From positions 1 through 7,140 of the forward strand of contig JAEVZQ010000062.1 of the NCBI GenBank assembly GCA_023392135.1: a stretch of DNA of 7,140 bases. Direction: 5' to 3'. Made by a program: the position numbers and the translations under genes. The DNA comes from Pseudomonadota bacterium (GTDB lineage: Bacteria; Pseudomonadota; Alphaproteobacteria; Rhizobiales; Hyphomicrobiaceae). The first letter of the stretch is position 1; each line of letters begins with the position of its first letter. The notes under the pieces are model-generated. The model was not told where the DNA came from. It searched no databases and saw nothing but the letters and a program-made list of their open reading frames with translations. This document shows positions 1 to 6,579 of this stretch, one piece after another.

Positions 1-1223
1 AACCGGTGCTGCTCGTCGATGACAGCGAACGCCAGGTCCCGGAATACGACATCCGGCTGGAACAGGGCATGCGTGCCGACGAGAATGTCGATCTCGCCTC
101 GGGCCAGCCGATCGAGAACCTCAGCGCGAGGCTTGCCCTTCTCGCGGCCCGTCAGCAGGCCGATGCGCAAACCGACCTTGTCTGCCAGTGGCGCGATCGT
201 CTCGACGTGCTGGCGCGCCTGCACCTCCGTCGGTGCCATCAGGGCTGCCTGCGCTCCGGCCTCGATCGCGATCGCCATGGATATGAGCGCAACCGCAGTC
301 TTGCCGGAGCCCACGTCGCCCTGAAGCAAGCGTAGCATTCTCATTGGCGTCGCCATGTCACGCTCGATCTCCTGCAGCGCCTTGGCTTGCGATTGAGTCA
401 AGGCGAACGGCAGGGCGTCCAGCAGGCCCTTCCGGATGCGGCCATCGCCCACCACGGATCGCCCGCGCTGGGCTTTGAGGCTTTGGCGCACGAGCGCCAG
501 CGCCACCTGGCCTGCCAGCAGCTCGTCATAGGCAAGGCGCTGCCAGTTCGGTGCGCCGGGCGAGATGTCGTCGGTCTCGAGCGGCACATGCAGCCGCGTG
601 ACGGCGTCACGGAAGGCGGGCCAGCGGCGCGCGGCGAGCCAGCGCGGCTCCTGCCACTCCGGAAGAAGCGGCACCCGCTCGACCGCCTGCCGCATCAGCT
701 TGAGAAGGATCTTTCCCGACAGCCCCGCTGTCAGCGGATGAACGGGCTCCAGCATCGGCAGGTCGGCGCGGGCCTCCGGAGCCACGATGTAGTCCGGGTG
801 CGCCATCTGCAGCGCATCCCCGTACCGTTCGACCCGGCCCGAAATGTACCGGATGCTGCCAACGGGAAGCTGCTTCTCGATGAACCGGCGTTCGGCGTGG
901 AAGAAGACGAGGTCGATGGTGCCCGTGTCGTCCTCGCACGTCACCTTGAAGGGCGCTTTCATGTTCCCGCGTGGCGGGCCCTTATGCTTCAGCACGCGGA
1001 CGGCGAACGTGGCGATGGTGCCTGGCACGGCGCCCGCAATAGTGGGCTCTGCGCGGCGATCGATGACGCCTGTCGGGGCGTGCCAGATGAGGTCGATCAC
1101 CCGCGGCTCGGTGATGCCCGGCGGCAGGCGCAGGGCCTTCTTCAGCAGCACCAGCACGCGCGGCCCGACACCGGCAAGTGACTGCGCCGAGGCGAACAGG
1201 GGTGTCAGCACGCTGGGCCGCAT
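1..1223 (-). CDS. recG: ATP-dependent DNA helicase RecG, N-terminal part (cut by left edge)
   Basis: RecG is a cytoplasmic superfamily 2 double-strand DNA translocase that regresses stalled forks and processes branched recombination intermediates. The minus-strand frame is open from ATG at 1223 to the window edge, giving 407 codons; RecG is usually about 690-700 aa, so roughly the last 290 residues (helicase lobe 2 and the TRG motif) lie outside. The N-terminus (MRPSVLTPLFA, then GVGPRVLVLLKKAL) is of alphaproteobacterial RecG type. The OB-fold wedge domain covers about residues 50-140 (APFKVTCEDDTGTIDLVFF, then LPVGSIRYISGRVERYG). Helicase lobe 1 follows: FALTQSQAKALQEI at about 270-285, Walker A GDVGSGKT at 302-309, APTEVQARQH, LVGTHALF, and motif II DEQH at 403-406. 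The start is pinned by an in-frame TAG at 1233-1235, three codons upstream. No Shine-Dalgarno is visible before it. It diverges from sdhE. Identification is very secure. Confidence 0.97.
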   Translation of the reverse strand, partial: MRPSVLTPLFASAQSLAGVGPRVLVLLKKALRLPPGITEPRVIDLIWHAPTGVIDRRAEPTIAGAVPGTIATFAVRVLKHKGPPRGNMKAPFKVTCEDDTGTIDLVFFHAERRFIEKQLPVGSIRYISGRVERYGDALQMAHPDYIVAPEARADLPMLEPVHPLTAGLSGKILLKLMRQAVERVPLLPEWQEPRWLAARRWPAFRDAVTRLHVPLETDDISPGAPNWQRLAYDELLAGQVALALVRQSLKAQRGRSVVGDGRIRKGLLDALPFALTQSQAKALQEIERDMATPMRMLRLLQGDVGSGKTAVALISMAIAIEAGAQAALMAPTEVQARQHVETIAPLADKVGLRIGLLTGREKGKPRAEVLDRLARGEIDILVGTHALFQPDVVFRDLAFAVIDEQHR

Positions 1224-1296
1224 GGGATCTGGCTACCGTCGTCGAAAGATCGCCGCCGTTCCGGGGGCTGCCTGTTGGTGCGTCGCGGCCCACCCT

Positions 1297-1324
1297 TTGC
1301 GTGCGGGACTGCGGGCGCTATATC
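1297..1324 (+). promoter_or_regulatory. Candidate sigma-70-type promoter for sdhE (and perhaps mfd)
   Basis: In the 186-bp spacer between divergent recG and sdhE, TTGCGT (1297-1302) and TATATC (1319-1324) are separated by 16 bp. The -10 reads CTATAT when shifted by one base, which fits the looser alphaproteobacterial housekeeping promoter. A start near 1331 would give a leader of about 80 nt before sdhE. This is the only AT-rich patch in the spacer. The -35 match is poor, so this is a candidate only. I saw no equally good promoter pointing toward recG. Confidence 0.35.
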
Positions 1325-1397
1325 ACGCCTTTAGCACTGCACGTTGGCGGCGCGGGGCGGGAGCGTCAAGGCGGCCGGTCGGATATCCAGAAGCGGC

Positions 1398-1403
1398 AAG
1401 GGG
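1398..1403 (+). promoter_or_regulatory. Shine-Dalgarno deciding the sdhE start
   Basis: AAGGGG lies 6 nt before ATG 1410, within the purine run AAGGGGAAGG. An in-frame ATG at 1344 would add 22 residues, but those are basic and low-complexity and precede the point where SdhE homology begins, so 1410 is preferred. Confidence 0.6.
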
Positions 1404-1409
1404 AAGGTC

Positions 1410-1676
1410 ATGCGGGGCGACGATCTCGACACGCGCCGGCGGCGAGCCGCGTACCGTGCGAGTCATCGCGGTACGAAGGAGCTGGACTGGATTATCGGGC
1501 GCTACGCCACGGAGGTGCTGCCTGGGCTGGACGGCGAGGCGCTCGCCCGTCTCGAGCGTCTTCTGAGCCTGCCGGACCCGGAGCTTCAGCAGTGGTTTCA
1601 GGCCCCCGAGCTTGCAGCGGGCGGCGAGTTCGCGGAGCTGATCACCGACATGCGCCGGTTTCACCGGCTGGAGTAG
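1410..1676 (+). CDS. sdhE: FAD assembly factor SdhE (succinate dehydrogenase assembly factor 2, DUF339)
   Basis: An 88-aa protein of the SdhE/Sdh5/CptB family. Members bind the flavoprotein subunit SdhA in the cytoplasm and promote covalent FAD attachment, needed for succinate dehydrogenase (complex II and TCA cycle). The family signature RGxxE is present as HRGTKELD (R20, G21, E24), preceded by the basic stretch RRRRAAYRAS typical of alphaproteobacterial members. The later family pattern is also there: LERLLSLPDPELQQWF (about 48-63, with D56-P57 and W62). Length is normal for the all-helical five-helix bundle. The gene is divergent from recG and 176 bp upstream of mfd on the same strand; no sdh structural gene is visible here. 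Cotranscription with mfd is possible, but the palindrome in the gap makes it uncertain. The symbol rests on motif recognition. Confidence 0.92.
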   Translation: MRGDDLDTRRRRAAYRASHRGTKELDWIIGRYATEVLPGLDGEALARLERLLSLPDPELQQWFQAPELAAGGEFAELITDMRRFHRLE

Positions 1677-1715
1677 CAGGGGAGCTGATCCGGGATTCTG
1701 CCCTTTCAACCACCA

Positions 1716-1805
1716 GTCATCGCGGGCCTTGTGCCCGGGATCCAGCCCACCACAGGCGGTGGAGCACGCGGCCAAGTGGATCCCGGTGACGAGCACCGGG
1801 ACGAC
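1716..1805. repeat. Imperfect palindromic repeat between sdhE and mfd (REP/MITE-like)
   Basis: The left arm 1716-1744 begins GTCATCGCGGG and ends CCCGGGATCCA. The right arm 1777-1805 is its reverse complement at 22 of 29 positions, best at the inner end (TGGATCCCGG). The 32-nt middle holds a smaller hairpin, CCACC/GGTGG. The arm style (GTCATC...CGGGATCC) resembles short palindromic repeats dispersed through many alphaproteobacterial genomes; that comparison is from memory. Only one copy is in the window. As RNA it would form a long hairpin in any sdhE-mfd transcript, but no T-run follows, so it is not a classical intrinsic terminator. Confidence 0.7.
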
Positions 1806-1836
1806 GTTCTAAATTCAAACTTACCGACGCCCAACA

Positions 1837-1850
1837 GCCCGGCGACGGGC
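1837..1850 (+). promoter_or_regulatory. GNRA-loop hairpin at the mfd translation start
   Basis: GCCCG (1837-1841) pairs perfectly with CGGGC (1846-1850) around the tetraloop GCGA, which fits the stable GNRA class. The stem ends 2 nt before ATG 1853 and occupies the place where a Shine-Dalgarno would be expected. No AGGAG-like sequence is seen in the 30 nt before the ATG. It may limit mfd translation; this is inference. Confidence 0.5.
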
Positions 1851-1852
1851 AC

Positions 1853-4800
1853 ATGGATACGCTAGTACAACACGACCTGGTTCTTTCCGGCGTACCCGAG
1901 GGTGTGGACGCCCTGGTGCTTGCACGGCTGACGCGCGAGGCGGCAGCGGCGAGCGGCGGGCCGGGGTTCGTTCTGCACGTCGCGCGGGACGACCGGCGGC
2001 TGGAAGCATTGCGGGCAGCACTTTCGTTCTTCGATCCGAAAGTGCGTGTCATCGTTTTCCCGGCCTGGGACACCGTTCCCTATGACCGCGTCGGGCCCAA
2101 TGCGGAGATCGTCGCCAAGCGCATGACGGCGCTCGCCCGGCTCGTCGCCGGCGGCCGCCGCGAGCCGACGCTCATCCTGCCGACCGTCAATGCCATCCTG
2201 CAGCGCGTGCCGCCGCGGCAGTTCGTGCGCAACGCAATCCGGCAAATGGCGCCCGGGCAACGCATCGACATGAACCGCCTCGTGCAGCGGCTTCAGCTTG
2301 GTGGATACCAGCGCACCGGCACGGTGATGGAGCCGGGCGAGTTCGCGGTGCGCGGCGGCATTCTCGACCTGTTCCCGCCCGGACGCGTCAACCCGGTTCG
2401 GCTCGATTTCTTCGGCGATACGCTGGAGGGCATCAAGACCTTCGATCCGGAAACGCAGCGCACGCACAAGCTCGTGCAGAAGCTCACGCTGCTTCCGGTG
2501 AGCGAGCTGGCCTTCGGCGAGGAAGCGGAGAAGACGTTCCGCAGGCGCTATGTCGAGCTGTTCGGAGGGGGCACGTCTGACGATCCGCTTTACCAGGCCA
2601 TCAGCGCCGGCCAGCACTATCCTGGCATGGAGCAGTGGCTTCCGCTTTTCCACGACAAGCTGGAGACCCTGTTCGACTACGTGCAGGGCAGCGACGTGAG
2701 CTTCGATCACCTCGCCGAGGACGCGGTATCCCAGCGGTTCGATCAGGTGATGGAGCACTATCAGGCGCGCGTCGAGTCGCTCGAGACGGCGAAATTCGGC
2801 GCACCACCGTACAAGCCGGTGCCGCCGGAGCTGATGTTCATCTCAGGCAAGGAATGGCGGTCGTGCCTCGGCGCGCTCACGATCCGCCGTTTCACGCCCT
2901 TCGAGCAGGACGGGCGCGCGCAATCGGCCAGCCTCGGTGGTCGGCCCGGTCGCAACTTCGCGCCGGAGCGCACGGCTGATGGCGGAGACCTGTTCGGCGC
3001 CGTGGCGGCGCATATCCGCCGGCTGCTGTCGGAGAACAAGCGTGTCGTCGTGGCGGCGTGGACGGCCGGTGCGCGCGAGCGATTGGCTGCACTTCTGTCG
3101 ACTCATGGGCTGACCGAGACGCGCAAGGTCGACAGCTACACGGAAGCTCTCTCGGCGCCCGGCAATGTGGCGGCACTGGCCGTGCTTGGGCTGGAGCAGG
3201 GCTTTGAGACACCTGATCTGGCGGTGATTGCCGAGCAGGACATCCTCGGCGATCGCCTCGTCCGCCCGCGCCGCAAGGCCAAGAAAGCTGCGGATGTCAT
3301 CACCGAGGCGACGAGCCTGTCCGTCGGCGATCTCGTCGTCCACGGCGACCACGGCATCGGCCGGTTCGAGGGCCTGCAGACGATCACGGCTCTCGGTGCA
3401 CCGCAAGACTGCCTGGAGCTCGTGTACGCGGGAGGCGACAAGCTCTTCCTGCCGGTCGAGAACATCGAGCTCCTGTCGCGCTACGGCTCCGAGACGGAGG
3501 GCGTGCAGCTCGACAAGCTGGGCGGCGTCGCCTGGCAGTCGCGCAAGGCCCGGCTGAAAAAGCGTCTCCGCGAGATCGCCTCCGAGCTCATCAAGATCGC
3601 GGCCATGCGACAGCTCAAGGAGGCGCCTGCGCTCGCGCCCCCAGCGGGGACTTACGAGGAGTTCGTTGCCCGGTTCCCTTACGAGGAGACGGAGGACCAG
3701 CTCGCGAGCATCGAGGCGGTCATCGAGGACCTGAACACGGGCCGGCCCATGGATCGGCTGGTGTGCGGCGATGTCGGTTTCGGCAAGACGGAGGTGGCGC
3801 TCCGCGCGGCGTTCGTGACGGCGATGGCCGGATTGCAGGTCGCTGTCGTGGTGCCCACGACCCTGCTCGCGCGCCAGCACACCAAGACGTTTATCGACAG
3901 GTTCAAGGGACTTCCCATCCGCATTGCGCAAGCCTCGCGCCTGGTTGCGGCCAAGGAGCTGGCCGAGACCAAGGAGGGGCTGCGCAACGGCACTATCGAC
4001 ATCGTCATCGGCACCCACGCGCTGCTCGGCAAGTCGATGAAGTTCGCGCGCCTCGGCCTGCTGATCGTCGACGAGGAGCAGCACTTCGGCGTCGCGCACA
4101 AGGAGCGGCTGAAGCAGCTTCGTGAGGACGTTCACGTGCTGACGCTGTCAGCAACGCCGATTCCGCGTACGCTCCAGCTGGCGCTGTCCGGCGTCCGCGA
4201 GCTGTCGCTGATCACGACGCCGCCCGTCGACCGGCTGGCCGTGCGCACCTACATCTCGCCGTTCGACCCCGTGATCATCCGCGAGGCCCTGCGCAGAGAG
4301 CGCTATCGCGGCGGGCAGGCGTTCTATGTCGTCCCCCGTATTTCGGACCTCGACGATGTGCAGGAGTTCTTGCGCGAAGCGGTCCCGGAGCTGCGTGTCG
4401 CCCGGGCGCACGGCCAGCTCTCGGTGACCGAGCTCGAGGACGTCATGACGGCGTTCTACGAGGGCCAGTTCGACGTGCTGCTGTCCACGCCAATCGTGGA
4501 ATCCGGCCTCGACGTCCCCAACGCCAACACGCTGATCGTCCACCGCGCCGATATGTTTGGGTTGGCGGCGCTCTACCAGCTTCGTGGTCGCGTCGGGCGA
4601 TCGAAAACACGCGCCTATGCCTATTTCACCACGCCTCCGGGCCAGAAGCTCACGGAAGGCGCGGAAAAGCGGCTCAAGGTGCTGCACTCGCTCGACACGC
4701 TGGGTGCAGGCTTTTCGCTCGCCAGCCATGACCTCGACATCCGCGGCGCCGGCAACCTTCTCGGCGAGGAGCAATCGGGGCACATTCGCGAGGTGGGCTT

Positions 4801-5341
4801 CGAGCTCTATCAATCGATGCTGGAGGAGGCGGTCGCGACGCTGAAGGGCGGCGACCTCGGCGAGGATGCGGAGCAGTGGAGCCCGCAGATCTCGCTCGGC
4901 ACCTCGGTGCTGATCCCCGAAACCTATGTCGCCGACCTGCAACTCAGGCTCGGCCTCTATCGCAGGCTCGCCACCCTCGAAACGCGCGCCGACATCGACG
5001 CGTTCGCGGCCGAGCTGGTGGACCGCTTCGGCGAACTGCCCCAGGAGGTGCGCCACTTGCTCGACGTTATGGAGATCAAGGGGTTGTGCCGCCAGGCTGG
5101 TATCGCTCAGGTCGATGCCGGGCCGAAGGGTGCGGTCCTGTCCTTCCGGAAGAACGCGTTCGCCAACCCGGAAGGGCTCGTCGACCTGATGCAGCGCTCG
5201 CGGGGCAACATGAAGCTGCAGCCGGACCACAAGCTCGTGCTCAAGTCCGACTGGGACCGCCCCGAGCAGCGCATGAAGGGCGTGCGCAAGCTGATTTCGG
5301 ATCTGGCGCAGTTGGCTTCGAAGGGCAAAAAGACGAACTGA
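1853..5341 (+). CDS. mfd: Transcription-repair coupling factor Mfd
   Basis: A complete 1162-aa protein (E. coli Mfd is 1148). Mfd binds stalled RNA polymerase, translocates on upstream DNA to displace it, and recruits UvrA to the lesion. Domains in order: UvrB-homology module (about 1-330) with FPAWDTVPYD at 69-78 and EPGEFAVRGGILDLFPPG from 160; a variable linker domain (about 340-460); the CarD-like RNAP-interaction domain from 487 (TSLSVGDLVVHGDHGIGRFE); translocase lobe 1 with Walker A GDVGFGKT at 639-646, DEEQ at 740-743 and LSATPIPRT at 765-773; lobe 2 with IVESGLD at 881-887 and QLRGRVGRS at 909-917; the TRG region with IRGAGNLLGEEQSG from 963; and the C-terminal UvrA-binding TRCF domain (about 1010-1150). 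As in the family, the UvrB-like part lacks a working ATPase motif. No in-frame ATG/GTG/TTG lies close upstream, so 1853 is the start despite lacking an SD. All key motifs are intact. Confidence 0.98.
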   Translation: MDTLVQHDLVLSGVPEGVDALVLARLTREAAAASGGPGFVLHVARDDRRLEALRAALSFFDPKVRVIVFPAWDTVPYDRVGPNAEIVAKRMTALARLVAGGRREPTLILPTVNAILQRVPPRQFVRNAIRQMAPGQRIDMNRLVQRLQLGGYQRTGTVMEPGEFAVRGGILDLFPPGRVNPVRLDFFGDTLEGIKTFDPETQRTHKLVQKLTLLPVSELAFGEEAEKTFRRRYVELFGGGTSDDPLYQAISAGQHYPGMEQWLPLFHDKLETLFDYVQGSDVSFDHLAEDAVSQRFDQVMEHYQARVESLETAKFGAPPYKPVPPELMFISGKEWRSCLGALTIRRFTPFEQDGRAQSASLGGRPGRNFAPERTADGGDLFGAVAAHIRRLLSENKRVVVAAWTAGARERLAALLSTHGLTETRKVDSYTEALSAPGNVAALAVLGLEQGFETPDLAVIAEQDILGDRLVRPRRKAKKAADVITEATSLSVGDLVVHGDHGIGRFEGLQTITALGAPQDCLELVYAGGDKLFLPVENIELLSRYGSETEGVQLDKLGGVAWQSRKARLKKRLREIASELIKIAAMRQLKEAPALAPPAGTYEEFVARFPYEETEDQLASIEAVIEDLNTGRPMDRLVCGDVGFGKTEVALRAAFVTAMAGLQVAVVVPTTLLARQHTKTFIDRFKGLPIRIAQASRLVAAKELAETKEGLRNGTIDIVIGTHALLGKSMKFARLGLLIVDEEQHFGVAHKERLKQLREDVHVLTLSATPIPRTLQLALSGVRELSLITTPPVDRLAVRTYISPFDPVIIREALRRERYRGGQAFYVVPRISDLDDVQEFLREAVPELRVARAHGQLSVTELEDVMTAFYEGQFDVLLSTPIVESGLDVPNANTLIVHRADMFGLAALYQLRGRVGRSKTRAYAYFTTPPGQKLTEGAEKRLKVLHSLDTLGAGFSLASHDLDIRGAGNLLGEEQSGHIREVGFELYQSMLEEAVATLKGGDLGEDAEQWSPQISLGTSVLIPETYVADLQLRLGLYRRLATLETRADIDAFAAELVDRFGELPQEVRHLLDVMEIKGLCRQAGIAQVDAGPKGAVLSFRKNAFANPEGLVDLMQRSRGNMKLQPDHKLVLKSDWDRPEQRMKGVRKLISDLAQLASKGKKTN

Positions 5342-5582
5342 CGCCCGGCCACTTGTTCGTGGTCCTCCAACGGGCTATCGGATCGTCGCCCGCTGACTCC
5401 GCATCAGCCTGGCTCGATACCGGCGGAGCTCGGGGCTGAATTGATGGATCGGCGCCGCATCGTGCCGGGTTGCAGGCTGACAGCAGTTCGGCGTGCACCC
5501 CGCGTGACCGGGTCCTGCGCGCTATCCACCGACCTCCTCTACGGGGGATGGCGAAACTGACGGCAGCAAGGAGGCGAGAAGG
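5342..5582. other. mfd-pyrH spacer, no recognisable gene
   Basis: 241 bp. It contains a weak interrupted stem-loop at 5405-5438 (CAGCC/GGCTG and GCTC/GAGC, with an asymmetric internal loop) without a clear T-run, so it is a poor terminator candidate for mfd. Near the right end, CCTCCT (5533-5538) could pair with the pyrH Shine-Dalgarno. No convincing -35/-10 pair was found, although pyrH probably needs its own promoter here. A 38-codon Arg-rich ORF (5444-5560) is not supported. Confidence 0.5.
5568..5574 (+). promoter_or_regulatory. Strong Shine-Dalgarno of pyrH
   Basis: AAGGAGG lies 8 nt before ATG 5583 and fixes that start. Six of its bases (AGGAGG, 5569-5574) are complementary to CCTCCT at 5533-5538, which could hide the site in the mRNA through a 30-nt loop. 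Confidence 0.85.
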
Positions 5583-6314
5583 ATGAGCGAGGCGGGCCCA
5601 CTGCGATACAAGCGCCTGTGCCTGAAGCTTTCGGGCGAGGCCATGAGCGGCAAGGGTGAGTTCGGGTTCGACATGGCGATAGCCACCCGCCTCGCCAGGG
5701 ACGTCGGCGAAGCGGTCGAGGCTGGCGTGCGGATCGTGGTGGTGCTGGGCGGTGGCAACATCTTCCGTGGCCTCGCCGGGGCCGCCAAGGGCATGGACCG
5801 CGCCACGGCCGACTACATGGGCATGCTCGCGACCGTCATGAACGCGCTCGCCTTCCACAATGCCCTGGAGCAGATCGGTGTCCCAGCCCGCGTGCTTTCT
5901 GCCATTCCGATGCCGACCATCTGCGAATCCTACGTCCGGGCCAAGGCGCTCCATCATTTGGAGAACGGCCGCGTGGTGATCTGTGCCGCGGGCACAGGCA
6001 ATCCCTTCTTCACGACCGATACGACTGCTGCGCTCAGAGCCATCGAGATGAACTGCGATGCGGTCGCCAAGGCAACGCAGGTCGATGGCGTTTACTCGGC
6101 CGACCCGCGAGCTAACCCGGATGCCGTCCGCTACGACCGGCTCACCTATGCCGATGTGCTGGCACGCGATCTCCGCGTCATGGATGGAGCGGCCATCGCG
6201 CTTGCCCGCGACAATGGTCTTCCGGTAATTGTTTTCTCGATCGAGGAGTCGGGTAATCTTTTGAAGATGCTGCGGGGGGAAGCCCGCGCGACCGTTATTC
6301 AGGGTAGCGTTTGA
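5583..6314 (+). CDS. pyrH: Uridylate kinase (UMP kinase) PyrH
   Basis: A complete 243-aa hexameric bacterial UMP kinase of the amino-acid kinase family. It converts UMP plus ATP to UDP in the cytoplasm, the committed step to UTP and CTP; family members are typically inhibited by UTP and activated by GTP. Signatures: KLSGEAMSG with K15; GGGNIFRG at 56-63; [17 protein letters not shown] at 71-87, carrying the UMP-contacting D77; [12 protein letters not shown] at about 106-117; [10 protein letters not shown] at 137-146; and the nucleotide-binding segment [13 protein letters not shown] from 163, followed by the [15 protein letters not shown] element. Length matches the family (about 240). It has a strong SD. 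pyrH normally follows rpsB-tsf and closely precedes frr. Here mfd is upstream and frr is 265 bp away across a repeat pair, so it probably has its own promoter. No defect is visible. Confidence 0.98.
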   Translation: MSEAGPLRYKRLCLKLSGEAMSGKGEFGFDMAIATRLARDVGEAVEAGVRIVVVLGGGNIFRGLAGAAKGMDRATADYMGMLATVMNALAFHNALEQIGVPARVLSAIPMPTICESYVRAKALHHLENGRVVICAAGTGNPFFTTDTTAALRAIEMNCDAVAKATQVDGVYSADPRANPDAVRYDRLTYADVLARDLRVMDGAAIALARDNGLPVIVFSIEESGNLLKMLRGEARATVIQGSV

Positions 6315-6377
6315 TCGGAATGATCGCGCGGTCCCGCCGCTCTGCTCACCGGCCGATGGCAGGTCGATCAGGATACG
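6315..6377. other. pyrH 3' flank, nothing recognised
   Basis: A short GC-rich stretch between the pyrH stop and the first stem-loop. No terminator with a T-run, no promoter pair and no ORF were seen. Confidence 0.4.
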
Positions 6378-6452
6378 AGTGTGATGATCGAGAGGTCCGC
6401 TACAATGTCCGCAGCTGGTTACGTTAGCGGACTTCTCGATCTGAATCACACT
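6378..6452. repeat. Stem-loop repeat unit 1 of a mirror pair between pyrH and frr
   Basis: The left arm 6378-6402 (AGTGTGATGATCGAG...) pairs with the right arm 6425-6452 with one mismatch. A 3-nt bulge is present in the right arm only: its reverse complement reads AGTGTGATTCAGATCG, so TCA is the extra triplet. The loop is 22 nt (6403-6424). No T-run follows. See unit 2 for the relationship between the two. Confidence 0.85.
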
Positions 6453-6467
6453 AGGATCATAACTTGG

Positions 6468-6543
6468 CTAGTGTCCTTCAGATCGCGAAATTCGTTCTGA
6501 GCTAGCCGCATATGGTGGACGAATTTCGCGATCAGGACACTAG
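6468..6543. repeat. Stem-loop repeat unit 2 of a mirror pair between pyrH and frr
   Basis: The left arm 6468-6495 (CTAGTGTCCTTCAGATCG...) pairs with the right arm 6519-6543 (...CGATCAGGACACTAG) at all 25 positions, apart from the extra TCA at 6478-6480 in the left arm. The loop is 23 nt. Unit 2 is clearly related to unit 1: its TCA-bearing arm matches that of unit 1 at 21 of 28 positions (6470-6497 against the reverse complement of 6425-6452). The two TCA-bearing arms face each other across 6453-6467, so the whole block 6378-6543 is a nested palindrome. This architecture recalls paired inverted REP units (BIMEs) or a non-autonomous palindromic element; the family is unknown to me. Confidence 0.88.
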
Positions 6544-6544
6544 C

Positions 6545-6575
6545 GCCGGGCCACTGCCGCGCCCGGCAGGAGGAG
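6545..6575 (+). promoter_or_regulatory. Hairpin abutting the strong frr Shine-Dalgarno
   Basis: GCCGGGC (6545-6551) pairs perfectly with GCCCGGC (6561-6567) around a 9-nt loop, followed at once by the SD AGGAGGAG (6568-6575), with AGGAGG 6 nt from ATG 6580. The stem leaves the SD single-stranded, and could protect the 5' side of the ribosome site or end the upstream repeat block. Its role is inferred only. Confidence 0.5.
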
Positions 6576-6579
6576 TGGT

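Noticed and set aside
387..1181. 264-codon plus-strand ORF over recG
   Set aside because: It is the antisense shadow of the RecG frame, which carries the OB-fold and helicase motifs.
1344..1409. N-terminal extension of sdhE from ATG 1344
   Set aside because: The extra 22 residues are basic and low-complexity and precede SdhE homology. A well-spaced SD supports ATG 1410.
1862..5230. Three long minus-strand ORFs (298, 430 and 360 codons) antisense to mfd
   Set aside because: They lie in the antisense frame whose codons coincide exactly with mfd codons. Stops there require TTA, CTA or TCA codons in mfd, which are rare in GC-rich genes. The translations resemble no family, while the sense frame is a perfect Mfd.
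5405..5438. Stem-loop after mfd as a terminator
   Set aside because: The stem is interrupted by an asymmetric internal loop and is followed by AATTG rather than a T-run.
5444..5560. 38-codon Arg-rich ORF upstream of pyrH, a possible leader peptide
   Set aside because: It has no proper Shine-Dalgarno, and its arginine content is what random GC-rich sequence gives. No attenuator-type hairpin with a T-run follows it.
5241..6449. 402-codon minus-strand ORF across the end of mfd, pyrH and the repeat
   Set aside because: It overlaps two certain genes and a palindrome, has composition typical of a shadow frame and shows no recognisable domain.
6378..6543. CRISPR-like or intrinsic-terminator reading of the twin hairpins
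   Set aside because: There are only two diverged units in opposite mirror orientation with no unique spacer pattern, and neither hairpin is followed by a run of T.
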